From contig JAFDHB010000071.1 in the NCBI GenBank assembly GCA_019308985.1, forward strand, positions 1 through 16,904: 16,904 bases of DNA, in the 5' to 3' direction. The translations under genes and the position numbers were made by a program. The notes below the pieces were generated by a model, which was given only the letters and a program-made list of their open reading frames with translations, was not told the DNA's origin and ran no database searches. How positions within the stretch are numbered: position 1 is the first letter of the stretch; every line of letters starts with the position of its first letter. Positions 1 to 7,532 of this stretch are shown piece after piece. This DNA comes from Deltaproteobacteria bacterium (GTDB lineage: Bacteria > Desulfobacterota > DSM-4660 > Desulfatiglandales > HGW-15).

Positions 1-67
1 CGGGATTATGACCCAAAATTGATTTTCAAGTCGATAACAACTTTTTGTCATGATATTCGCAGTTAAC

Positions 68-88
68 TCAAGTGGTTATCTCACTTGA
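68..88. promoter_or_regulatory. Small perfect inverted repeat in the region left of the kinase gene
   Basis: TCAAGTG (68-74) and CACTTGA (82-88) form a perfect 7-bp dyad around a 7-nt spacer. No T-run follows on either strand, so an intrinsic terminator is unlikely. It could be an operator or transcript hairpin for a gene beyond the left edge. The rest of 1-221 shows no coding sequence or other structure I can support. Confidence 0.25.
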
Positions 89-221
89 TGCTAAATTCTT
101 CCGGACAGCAGTGTTGTTTCATATTGTTTGAAAACCCTCTGCCGTCCTGTTCAGATCAAGAAGCATCCTGCCCGCCCTTCTCCCATTCCACTCAGGTATC
201 CGGGGTCTGGCGCCGGGAGCT

Positions 222-2654
222 TCATTCCCTTAGAGCCCGAAAGATCATCCGGCCGAGGTCTCTGATCCCGCAAGGCTTTGTAATATACCCCTTGATCCAG
301 TTCTTTAAGCTGCCATTGATCCCACCTGGCTCCGAGATATCGTAACCGGAAAGTACAATTATCTTTGCATCAGGATCTTTCCTCTTGACTTCGGCTATCC
401 AGGTGAAGCCGTCCATGTCAGGCATGCTCCTGTCCACGAGTACAAGATCCGGTGATATCCTGTCATATTCTCTCAAGGCCACATGGGGCCTTTCCATGGC
501 GATTGGTTCATAGCCAAGGCTGACTACCAGGCTCGTGATCGCTTGAAGGGTAGGAGGGTCATCATCAATGATAAGGATCTTTTCGCCCTTTCCCAAGAGG
601 ATTTCGTCTTTCGGTTCTTTTTTCTCCTGCACCCTTGGAGGGGATTTAACCAGTGGCAATTGGATAGTAAAGGATGTACCCTGGCCAGGTCTTGAGCTTA
701 CGTGGATGGAGCCCTTATGTTGTTTGATAATGCCGTGAGAGGTCGACAGCCCGAGGCCGGTTCCCTTTCCCACTTCCTTGAGTGAAAAAAAGGGATCGAA
801 AATTCTCTTCATGGTCTCTTGATCCATCCCGTGTCCCGTATCACTGACAATCGCGATTGCTTTTTCCCCGCTTCTCCATGCCTTTATTTTCAAGACACCC
901 CCGTGGGGCATGGCATCCCTTGCATTAGTATACAAGTTCACAAACACCTGGGAAAGAAGCGTTTTGTTCCCTTTTATGTAGATGTCTTTCTCAAGTTCCA
1001 GATCAATCTTGATATTCTTGTCAAAGAGCCTTTTTATTATCTCGTACGTTTCAATGATAATTTCGGAGAGATCCACGTCGGTCAATTGGTACTTTGCCTC
1101 ACTCTTGGAGAATTGAAGAAGGCTGCCGATCAGGTCCGCTCCCTTGTTCACGGATTCCCGGACATTCTTGGTGAGCTCCAGCAGCTGGGGTTTGTCAGGG
1201 TTCAGCATTTCAAGGTATTCGATGTTTCCTGAGATGGCCTGAAGCAGGTTCCTGAAGTTGTGGGCGATGCCTCCGGCAAGAGAGCCGATTGATTCCATTT
1301 TCTGCGACTGAAAAAGCTGCTCCTGCAAGGCCTTTTGTTCTTCCTCAGCCCTCATCCTGGCAGTAATATCATCACAGATGGCCACGAGTTCTCCGGAGGG
1401 CAACATGTAGACGTAGTAGTCACGGTAAGTCAGGTCTCCATCGTCCCTTTCGATGGAGATCAGATGTCGCTCGGGACTACCCGTCCTATTCACCCTTTTG
1501 AAAATCTCCAAAAGCCTCCTATTCGATCCGGCCAGGTGAGACGCTCCGTGCCCTATGCTCTCTCCGGCACTTGCTTGTAGATTGGTAATCTCCATACTCC
1601 TTGCCGACTCGTTCATATCCAGGACCGCAAAATTTTCCCCATTGGATACAGGCCGATAGACTACAACGCCATTGTTCATGTTATCGAAAATAGCCCTAAA
1701 TCTCGTTTCACTCCGGTGAAGCTTTTCTTTCGTGTCTTCGAGATCTCTGGTCCTTTGTTCAACAAGTCTTTCCAGGTTCGAATAGAGCATGGCATTTTCG
1801 ATTGCAATGGCCGCCGGCCCGCTCAAAGCAGCCAGCACGGAAAGGTCCTCTCTAGTAAAACCAAAGGCCTTCTCAATGGTATCCACGTATATCACGCCCC
1901 GTAACTGTGACTTGCTGATCAGGGGGACGCACATGACGGAGCGAATTTTCAAGGATTCGATGCTTTCTGAAAGGTCCCTTTTCTCCTGCTCCCTGGTATC
2001 CAGAATCATCAAAGGTTGGGAGGTCTTCATGACTCGATCAACGGTTTTCTTGCTATAGACGACACGTCGAGCGGGGCCAGACCTCCTGGTCCTTGATATT
2101 TCCTTGAATATGTCGCCCGTTTCTTGGTCTGTCAGGAGGATAGTCCCACGGTCAATTCGCTCAAAGATGTCAAATATGTGGTCCAGGATCCTTTCCAGAG
2201 TGACGTCGATGTCCAGGCTCTCCATTAGGACTTTTGATACCCTGGAGACCAATTCAAGGTGCCTTCTTAGGGCTAGTGAACCGACTCCTCCTGGGAAGCT
2301 CCCGTCCAGGGTCTCCTGATCATGAATCCCCGGGTCTTGAACGAAAAGGACTCTCCCGGACCACATCTTGCCCAGGGAGAAAAAGGTATTGCCGATCAAT
2401 ACAGGGGTCCCCTCTCTGACCTCTACTTTTCGTCTGGCAGGGATCTTGTTGCCGTTCACAAACGTACCGTTCTTGCTCCCGAGGTCTTCTAGGAAGACCC
2501 TCCCGTTTTTGCTGGTGACGTGCAAATGCCTCCTGGAGATCAGTTTGTCTTCCAGCCTAATATGACTTTCAGGGGCGCGTCCCACCAATGTCACGCCGTC
2601 CCTCATTTGGTATGTACACCCCCTGTCTTCTCCGTTCAGTATATAGAGCTTCAC
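222..2654 (-). CDS. FHA-GAF-PAS hybrid sensor histidine kinase with C-terminal receiver domain
   Basis: This 810-residue protein has no transmembrane segment, so it is probably a cytosolic sensor kinase. An N-terminal FHA domain (about 1-95) shows VGR at 24-26, SRRH at 40-43 and GSKNGTFVNG at 59-68, the phosphothreonine-binding signature. A GAF-like domain spans about 130-290. A short coiled coil (about 290-315) leads to a PAS-like segment starting near RFRAIFDNM (318-326). The HisKA H-box places the phospho-accepting His at 465 (GGIAHNFRN). The ATPase domain has N577, DTGHGM (605-610), FDPFF (619-623) and GTGLGLS (631-637). The receiver (about 692-810) has acidic residues 697-699, phospho-acceptor D741, S769 and K793. 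The residue after the H-box His is Asn rather than the more usual Asp/Glu. The start codon overlaps the stop of the upstream response regulator by 4 nt (ATGA), so the two are translationally coupled. The sensed signal is unknown. Confidence 0.93.
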   Translation of the reverse strand: MKLYILNGEDRGCTYQMRDGVTLVGRAPESHIRLEDKLISRRHLHVTSKNGRVFLEDLGSKNGTFVNGNKIPARRKVEVREGTPVLIGNTFFSLGKMWSGRVLFVQDPGIHDQETLDGSFPGGVGSLALRRHLELVSRVSKVLMESLDIDVTLERILDHIFDIFERIDRGTILLTDQETGDIFKEISRTRRSGPARRVVYSKKTVDRVMKTSQPLMILDTREQEKRDLSESIESLKIRSVMCVPLISKSQLRGVIYVDTIEKAFGFTREDLSVLAALSGPAAIAIENAMLYSNLERLVEQRTRDLEDTKEKLHRSETRFRAIFDNMNNGVVVYRPVSNGENFAVLDMNESARSMEITNLQASAGESIGHGASHLAGSNRRLLEIFKRVNRTGSPERHLISIERDDGDLTYRDYYVYMLPSGELVAICDDITARMRAEEEQKALQEQLFQSQKMESIGSLAGGIAHNFRNLLQAISGNIEYLEMLNPDKPQLLELTKNVRESVNKGADLIGSLLQFSKSEAKYQLTDVDLSEIIIETYEIIKRLFDKNIKIDLELEKDIYIKGNKTLLSQVFVNLYTNARDAMPHGGVLKIKAWRSGEKAIAIVSDTGHGMDQETMKRIFDPFFSLKEVGKGTGLGLSTSHGIIKQHKGSIHVSSRPGQGTSFTIQLPLVKSPPRVQEKKEPKDEILLGKGEKILIIDDDPPTLQAITSLVVSLGYEPIAMERPHVALREYDRISPDLVLVDRSMPDMDGFTWIAEVKRKDPDAKIIVLSGYDISEPGGINGSLKNWIKGYITKPCGIRDLGRMIFRALRE

Positions 2655-3046
2655 TTGGAGCCGAGTTCTCCTTGGGAAAGGTTCAAAAAGTTCCGGACAT
2701 ATTCCAAGATCTTCGCCATCTTGACGGGTTTTGAAAGGACGAGATCCGCCCTCTTTTCAACGGCAACTGAATGTGATTCCAGCCCAAATCCGGTCATCAC
2801 TATGACGGGAGTTGAGGGGTTTCTCTCTTTAACAGCGCTCAAGACCCCCGCGCCGCTCACATAGGGCATTACAATATCCGTTATTACCAGGTCATAGCCG
2901 CCCTGTCTGACTTTCTTCAGCCCCTCCATACCGTCATGGGCTGCAATGACTTCATAGCCCGCATGCCTGAGGTATTTCTCCATAATGGCCAGGACGCCCT
3001 GGTCATCTTCTACGATCAAGATTGTTTTGGGTCTTTCAATCTTCAT
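2651..3046 (-). CDS. Single-domain response regulator (CheY-like receiver)
   Basis: The 131-residue protein is one receiver domain and nothing else. The acidic pocket is D14/D15, the phospho-acceptor is D57 (DLVITDIVMP), the switch Thr is T85 (VIVMTG) and the conserved Lys is K106 (LSKP). It has no output domain, so it should act by protein-protein contact or as a phosphotransfer intermediate. It is the first gene of an operon with the hybrid kinase, overlapping it by 4 nt, which makes the kinase its likely partner. A strong sigma-70-type promoter lies about 120-150 bp upstream. I see no strong Shine-Dalgarno sequence directly before the ATG (upstream mRNA reads ...CCTGGGTTGCC). Confidence 0.93.
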   Translation of the reverse strand: MKIERPKTILIVEDDQGVLAIMEKYLRHAGYEVIAAHDGMEGLKKVRQGGYDLVITDIVMPYVSGAGVLSAVKERNPSTPVIVMTGFGLESHSVAVEKRADLVLSKPVKMAKILEYVRNFLNLSQGELGSK

Positions 3047-3382
3047 GGCAACCCAGGGTTCAAAGGACCTTTGTTTTTTCCGGCTTTGAGTCTTTGAGAT
3101 CCAAGGTTCAGCTTGTGACCTGCAAACTCACAATAGATAAACAAATATGCTTAATTTAATGATTTATTATACAACTTAACATAATTAAAGTCAAATAGAA
3201 ATTTGTAAGCCATAGGAATGCGGCTTGGGCGCTGGTGTTAAGGGTACTACGAGGGCAGAAGTGATAGGCCCATTACCAGAGAGGTGCTCATATATTGGAA
3301 GAGATAGCCCCCTTTCCGGAAAAATAGGCCCGGCTCGCTTTGCTTGAAGGGATTGAAATGTGTGGTTGGGAAGACCGGACCC
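3047..3382. other. Intergenic region between the response regulator and the MBL hydrolase
   Basis: This 336-nt gap separates two minus-strand transcription units. The segment at about 3130-3210 is strongly AT-rich and holds the promoter of the regulator-kinase operon. The remainder (3200-3382) holds several short GC-rich runs but no convincing terminator hairpin with a U-tract for the MBL gene, and no coding sequence I can support. Confidence 0.5.
3166..3194 (-). promoter_or_regulatory. Sigma-70-type promoter of the response regulator-kinase operon
   Basis: Reading the minus strand, TTGACT (3194-3189) and a perfect TATAAT (3171-3166) are separated by 17 nt, in an AT-rich segment. Transcription would start near 3159, leaving a 5' leader of about 110 nt before the response-regulator ATG at 3046. 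Confidence 0.75.
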
Positions 3383-4831
3383 CTAGGCCCCTTTCCTTAT
3401 CCTTCCCCTGACGCTTTCTACAAGCCTTCCCTTGCACGAGTCTTTGGACATAGTTATTTCTTCTATCTTACCATCAAACCTCTTCATGTAATATTTGCAG
3501 GCATCCTCCAGGAGTGGGAAGTACTCTCCATCTATGTCATGATAAAGGTCTATTCGCATAATTCCCTGTTCTGGAGCATCGGCCCCTGCTATGCCAAGAA
3601 GCCCGTCTTTGCGGATTAGCTTGTAAGCACCTTTTTCATTCCTATACCCCACGAGGTTACAGGCGAAGTGGCGCACATAGACATCAGCATCCAGAGGATA
3701 TCGCTCTTCCTTTACAAGCTCGAACATGTCGTTTCCGCTGAAGATTATGCTCTTGCCCGACGTGAGAAGGGGATTCAGCGCCGTGATGTTGTCAGGGTTG
3801 TGGGTAAGAAGGAGCTTTTCGATGGGGGCGTTGGCTATGTCCGGGTAATCCGTGTGAACAACGCTGTTTTTTCTTGCCACATCGTGGATCACAATTGCAT
3901 CTTCATATGCGGAAATCGCTCTCTCATAACGCTCGCGGCTCCAGGTCCTTTCGATGAAGTCGTTGATATCTCCGAAGATTACAGAGCTTCTCTCAAATTC
4001 TTCCCGGCTGATGTCGGTGAATTTCTGGGGCCTGTATTCTTCATAAAGCTCCTTCCACAGGGATGGTTTATAGACCGTATCTGCGCTGTAAACAACTTTG
4101 GTACTCGGTGTCATGAACTTGAATGCTATGGTGGGTACACCGTGCCAGGCTGAAGACTTGATTGCCCTGACGGTTAGACCGGCCTCTTCGTCGTGGTAAA
4201 TATTCTGATCCTCCTCATAAAAGACGGTTGAGGAGAAGGGATAATAGCTCGCAGGTTCAACCCACTCCCCTGATTCATCGTCCTTGAATAGTAACCTTGG
4301 CCTGTTGGCCTTCGGGTTGATGAAGATCTTGGCCTTCTCGGGACCAATCCTGTTTCCCTGCCGGTCTTCCACCTGATAGGTAAAACCCCCGTTCTCATTC
4401 GCCTTCAGATTGATTACATACTTGCTTCTCGGGCCGATATTGACCTCTTCGACGAGATCCTGGTAGGGGATGTCGATAATTCGTTTGGAATCCACAGAGA
4501 GGGATCTTTCGATCGCCCCCTTTGAGTTCTTTGCGAATTCTTCGAGGATCACTTCAGAAGATATCAGTCTGAGCTTCTTTTTGACAAAGGGGTTGTAGTA
4601 TGAAAAAAGGACGATATCAGTAAACCACCTCTTGTGGTCTTCATGGGAATGGGATGCAAAGATCCCCTTAATCCTGGCGAGTCCCTTGTACCCCAGAAAG
4701 GGAAAGACCGGCGCTCCGCACTCGAGGAGATAGGAGCAATCATTGACCGTTATCATGTATGCACTGCTCTCACCCATCAACGAGAATGGGCTGGTGTTCC
4801 CGATAACGTCTAATCGGATCTCATGTTTCAT
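3383..4831 (-). CDS. Metallo-beta-lactamase-fold hydrolase, function unknown
   Basis: The 482-residue protein has the metal-binding motif HSHEDH (H61, H63, D65, H66 from the ATG at 4831). Further candidate ligands are His in AWHGVPT, Asp in VYSADT and His in LLLTHNPDN, so the dinuclear metal site of RNase Z-like MBL hydrolases looks complete. There is no signal peptide. The reading frame stays open upstream to a TTG at 4921, but that extension is hydrophobic, AT-rich, lacks a ribosome-binding site and contains a perfect palindrome, so I take the ATG. The gene lies 146 nt downstream of the nucleotide cyclase on the same strand. A role in cyclic-nucleotide or other phosphodiester turnover is therefore possible. 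However, the motif differs from the HxHLDH of class II phosphodiesterases, so the substrate is open. Confidence 0.8.
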   Translation of the reverse strand: MKHEIRLDVIGNTSPFSLMGESSAYMITVNDCSYLLECGAPVFPFLGYKGLARIKGIFASHSHEDHKRWFTDIVLFSYYNPFVKKKLRLISSEVILEEFAKNSKGAIERSLSVDSKRIIDIPYQDLVEEVNIGPRSKYVINLKANENGGFTYQVEDRQGNRIGPEKAKIFINPKANRPRLLFKDDESGEWVEPASYYPFSSTVFYEEDQNIYHDEEAGLTVRAIKSSAWHGVPTIAFKFMTPSTKVVYSADTVYKPSLWKELYEEYRPQKFTDISREEFERSSVIFGDINDFIERTWSRERYERAISAYEDAIVIHDVARKNSVVHTDYPDIANAPIEKLLLTHNPDNITALNPLLTSGKSIIFSGNDMFELVKEERYPLDADVYVRHFACNLVGYRNEKGAYKLIRKDGLLGIAGADAPEQGIMRIDLYHDIDGEYFPLLEDACKYYMKRFDGKIEEITMSKDSCKGRLVESVRGRIRKGA

Positions 4832-4890
4832 GTCATCTCTAAGGATTTCAAGAAAAGGATCGAAACTCAAAAATAGGAAAACATTTGTCA

Positions 4891-4921
4891 AAATACTATA
4901 GTATTTCGGCGAATATTTCAA
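4891..4921 (-). promoter_or_regulatory. Perfect 16-bp palindrome and weak promoter before the MBL gene
   Basis: AAATACTATAGTATTT at 4891-4906 is a perfect 16-bp palindrome. On the minus strand a candidate -35 TTGAAA (4921-4916) is followed after 15 nt by TATAGT (4900-4895), which lies inside the palindrome. The site is 60-75 nt upstream of the ATG at 4831. Either an operator overlapping a separate promoter for the hydrolase, or a regulatory element inside a cyclase-hydrolase transcript, would fit. The 15-nt spacer is short, so the promoter part is tentative. Confidence 0.4.
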
Positions 4922-4977
4922 CTTGAAAGGTCATCCTGAAATGTAGAGACCGAGGTCCGTTTAAGAGAAAGGGAACC

Positions 4978-6816
4978 TCAGAAGACCTTGACATTATAAG
5001 TGGTTATGGGGTGATGGATGCCTTTGACCTTGAATCGCCCTACCATTTCAGCATCAACCAGCCCTTTTACCCTGCTATAGGTCCTCTGGCCGATCAAGAT
5101 CTGTCCCGGCTTGGCCAATGATTCAAGCCTGGCCGCCACGTTCACCTGCTTCCCAATGACCGTGTAGTCCTTGTGCATATCAGAACCTATGTTGCCGACG
5201 GTCATGTAACCCGTATTGATCCCTATGCCTATACCGAGCACGTGGCCGTATTGGAGCCATTGGGGCCCCAGTTCATGGACCTTCTTTTGCATTTCTATTG
5301 CCATCTTCACCGCCCTCTGGGCGTGGTCGACCATGGGTACAGGATCGCCGAAGAAGATAAGGAGTCCATCTCCAATGATCTTATTGAGCGTCCCCTCAAA
5401 GCGGTGGGTCAGTCTTATCATCTCCGAGAGGAAACCGTTCAAGAGAGGGAAGACTTCCTCAGGCTCAAGGGCATCCGTGAGTTGGGAGAAATTCCTGATG
5501 TCTGCGAAAAGGACGGTCATCATCTTTCGCTGGGGTTCATCTCCAAGCTTGTCACCGCTGGACAGGATTTTCTCAGCGAGTTTCGGAGCGAGGTAGCGGC
5601 GCAATTCATTGTAACGTTCCAACTCGTTGACCTGCCTTTTTACCTTTTCCTCCAGGTGCCTGTTGAGGTTGCTCAGTTCTTCCTGGGCCTTGCGGAGCTC
5701 GGATGTCCTTTCCATTACCTGCTGTTCAAGGGAGCTTGAGTAATGCTCTACTCTCTTCTTGGCCTCGAACAATTCGCGGTTTGTCCGTTCCAACACCCTG
5801 TATGCCTCGTTTCTGGATTCAATGGTCTCTCTCAACCTGTTGATGGTCTCTGTCAGTCCTGCACCAGGCCCTTCCCATGTTGCTCTCTTGTTTGTGAGGC
5901 GTTTCAGCCTGCGTATAAAGGGCTCCCTATCATAGGTGATATCAAGGATAAAGTAGGGGGCCTTGAAAATCTCCCCTGCCTTGAACATTATTCTGTTCTG
6001 GAGGGTGATAGTTTCGCTTATTATGATCGCGTTCTCATGGTCTCCGCCCCTGCGGGATCCAGTGTCAAGGATGTCTCGGTGCTTGCCGAGAAAGAACTTC
6101 TTGCCATTGATATACTCGGGTTCGAGGAGGACTTCTTTTCCAATGATCTTCCTCTTGCCGTTGCGGGGGTTCCTTATGGTCAAGTAGCCCCTCTCCATTC
6201 TGGCATGCAACATGGCATAGGCAAACTCCGGTTCTTCGTTGAACAGTCTTTCAGGATCATAGGGGTTCAAGGGTTGCCGTATGATCGCAGGCCTTAACCC
6301 CCATATACTGGGTATGGACGAAATAAGGCCCCTCCTGTAAGGATCAGTGATGTAGTCCTTGTTTACATCGATGTCTTCTTGGTACTGGACCTTTATTACC
6401 GTCCTGATTTTCCCAATGGATTGTTCATAATAGGGGGGTATCACGGTTTCAAATTCCTTGGTTTTGTTGAAATTCTTGTTGAAAAAGGGCAGTCTCTTGA
6501 AGCCGTCGCTTGGGCCGAGAAAGACCTTTATAAAATAATTGAGACGGCCGAAGGAGCGGAGGCGCGCTGACGATGCCCCACAGTTGAAGTAAAAATAGGG
6601 CTCGCCAACCATTTCCCGGGCCCTCCTGAAGATCCTTTGAAAGTTGTCCAGGGATGTCCATTCATCCTCGTTTAGAAAAAAATCTTCCGGGCTCCCATAA
6701 TGTTCCGAAGGATAAGGGCAGCCATGGAAAAGGTCGTTCCAATGGCCCAGCTTGTCCTCCAGATAGCTCGCGATGATCTTGAAATTGCGGTTGCTTATGC
6801 ATTCTACGGGGGTCAT
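4978..6816 (-). CDS. Class III adenylate/guanylate cyclase with unrecognised N-terminal sensory region
   Basis: This 612-residue protein has a catalytic domain at about 430-612 with every expected class III residue. Metal-binding Asp are D439 (LFADIRNF) and D483 (IIGDGL). K479 and T552 (DYTVIG) occupy the purine-specifying positions, and N559 and R563 (NVAARLE) the transition-state positions. Thr with Lys at the specificity positions fits adenylyl rather than guanylyl cyclase, so cAMP is the likelier product. A long coiled coil (about 325-405) connects this domain to residues 1-310, which I do not recognise. That region contains aromatic-rich segments such as EPYFYFNCGASSARLRSFG (72-90) and no obvious transmembrane helix, suggesting a soluble sensor. 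The ATG at 6816 follows a GGGA-type ribosome-binding site. A sigma-54 promoter lies about 140 bp upstream. Confidence 0.92.
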   Translation of the reverse strand: MTPVECISNRNFKIIASYLEDKLGHWNDLFHGCPYPSEHYGSPEDFFLNEDEWTSLDNFQRIFRRAREMVGEPYFYFNCGASSARLRSFGRLNYFIKVFLGPSDGFKRLPFFNKNFNKTKEFETVIPPYYEQSIGKIRTVIKVQYQEDIDVNKDYITDPYRRGLISSIPSIWGLRPAIIRQPLNPYDPERLFNEEPEFAYAMLHARMERGYLTIRNPRNGKRKIIGKEVLLEPEYINGKKFFLGKHRDILDTGSRRGGDHENAIIISETITLQNRIMFKAGEIFKAPYFILDITYDREPFIRRLKRLTNKRATWEGPGAGLTETINRLRETIESRNEAYRVLERTNRELFEAKKRVEHYSSSLEQQVMERTSELRKAQEELSNLNRHLEEKVKRQVNELERYNELRRYLAPKLAEKILSSGDKLGDEPQRKMMTVLFADIRNFSQLTDALEPEEVFPLLNGFLSEMIRLTHRFEGTLNKIIGDGLLIFFGDPVPMVDHAQRAVKMAIEMQKKVHELGPQWLQYGHVLGIGIGINTGYMTVGNIGSDMHKDYTVIGKQVNVAARLESLAKPGQILIGQRTYSRVKGLVDAEMVGRFKVKGIHHPITTYNVKVF

Positions 6817-6952
6817 TTGTTTGTCCCTTTCTCCCCTTGTTTTCGGGGATACCCATAGAGCAGTCCCGAAAGGGTCTTTGAGAGGGGATCACCGCCAAAG
6901 TCCCATTCGAGAAAAGGAGTGGAGAATGTGCAACAAGGTAATGGGTTGCCGT

Positions 6953-6969
6953 TGCAACACCTATGCCAA
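6953..6969 (-). promoter_or_regulatory. Sigma-54 (RpoN) promoter of the cyclase gene
   Basis: The minus strand reads TTGGCATAGGTGTTGCA, matching the -24/-12 consensus YTGGCACGNNNNTTGCW at all but two positions. It has the invariant GG-N10-GC spacing (GG at 6967-6966, GC at 6955-6954). Transcription would begin near 6942, about 125 nt before the cyclase ATG. Such promoters need an AAA+ enhancer-binding activator, and none is encoded in this window. Confidence 0.7.
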
Positions 6970-7029
6970 ACTTAATGTCCTGATAAGACATGGGATTTTA
7001 AATGGGGGCATTCAAAAATGCTGAATTTC

Positions 7030-7057
7030 TTGTGCATCGTGCACAATTTTTTGTGCA
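7030..7057. promoter_or_regulatory. Palindromic enhancer-like site with a third half-site
   Basis: TTGTGCA-TCG-TGCACAA (7030-7046) is a perfect 7-bp inverted repeat. A third direct copy of TTGTGCA follows at 7051-7057. The palindrome centre lies about 95 bp upstream of the start point predicted from the sigma-54 promoter, the usual distance for an upstream activator site. The TGCA core loosely resembles NtrC-type sites, but the bound protein cannot be named from sequence. A role for a plus-strand transcript is less likely because the tRNA promoter is over 200 bp away. Confidence 0.55.
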
Positions 7058-7266
7058 TTTGGCAGCGGTCCTTTCGTTTTGACGCCGATGCAGCGTTATG
7101 AATCCTCATAGGGTTCGTAATGGGAGATCCATACAGGACCCACATGACGTTTGCAGGCGCCCCGAATCAACGACTGGATGGGAGCCCCATGCATACCCTA
7201 TTTCAAGCTTTGCCCTGGACGCGCCTGCATCCTCCATATTACAAGGGGCTTTTCCGACCTGGGGGG

Positions 7267-7296
7267 TTGACAACGGTTAGGCACCCATACTATAAA
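7267..7296 (+). promoter_or_regulatory. Sigma-70 promoter of tRNA-Pro
   Basis: TTGACA (7267-7272) and TATAAA (7291-7296) are separated by 18 nt, and the tRNA 5' end is 17 nt downstream of the -10 box. The position and match are what a stable-RNA promoter should show. Confidence 0.75.
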
Positions 7297-7312
7297 GCTA
7301 GAATCAGACGAT

Positions 7313-7389
7313 CGGGACGTGGCGCAGTCTGGAAGCGCACCTGAATGGGGTTCAGGGGGTCCGGGGTTCAAATCCCCGCGTCCCGACCA
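7313..7389 (+). tRNA. tRNA-Pro (anticodon GGG)
   Basis: The 77-nt sequence folds as a complete cloverleaf. The acceptor stem is CGGGACG/CGTCCCG with the C1-G72 pair typical of bacterial proline tRNAs. The D-stem is GCGC/GCGC. The anticodon stem CCTGA/TCAGG closes the loop ATGGGGT, whose anticodon GGG reads CCC and CCU. The T-arm is CGGGG-TTCAAAT-CCCCG. The discriminator is A (7386) and the CCA end is encoded (7387-7389). It has its own promoter and terminator. I see no second copy of its 3' end in the window that would suggest an integrated element. Confidence 0.96.
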
Positions 7390-7465
7390 GAAACACTGGA
7401 AACTGCGATAATGGCAGAAAGGCAAGATCAGTAAAGGCAACATTGGAATATGAGCAGCCACGATC

Positions 7466-7498
7466 GGCGGCCAATTTAGATGATTGACCGCCTTTTTT
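7466..7498 (+). terminator. Rho-independent terminator downstream of tRNA-Pro
   Basis: GGCGGCCAAT (7466-7475) pairs with ATTGACCGCC (7483-7492) with one mismatch around a 7-nt loop, and is followed directly by six T residues (7493-7498). It ends about 35 nt before the ATG of the next gene, so it should insulate that gene from tRNA transcription or act as a leaky stop. Confidence 0.85.
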
Positions 7499-7532
7499 GT
7501 GTCGAGAGGTCAAGTTTTGTTGTGGGTGGTCT

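Larger units (their letters stand above)
6817..7312. other. Divergent intergenic region between the cyclase and tRNA-Pro
   Basis: These 496 nt hold, from left to right, the cyclase leader (about 6817-6942), its sigma-54 promoter, a palindromic enhancer-like site with an extra half-site (7030-7057), and the tRNA promoter (7267-7296). I see no feature I can support between about 7060 and 7266. Confidence 0.5.

Noticed and set aside
4832..4921. N-terminal extension of the MBL protein from a TTG at 4921
   Set aside because: The TTG has no ribosome-binding site, the extra 30 residues are hydrophobic and AT-rich, and they contain a perfect palindrome better explained as a regulatory site.
7030..7046. 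NifA-type upstream activator site TGT-N10-ACA
   Set aside because: The TGT and ACA in the palindrome are separated by 9 nt, not 10, and there are no nitrogen-fixation genes nearby.
7313..7389. tRNA-Pro as an integration site for a mobile element
   Set aside because: No integrase gene and no second copy of the tRNA 3' end occur in the window.
7497..7532. Upstream TTG start for the GH130 gene
   Set aside because: It begins in the T-run of the tRNA terminator and adds residues without family similarity.
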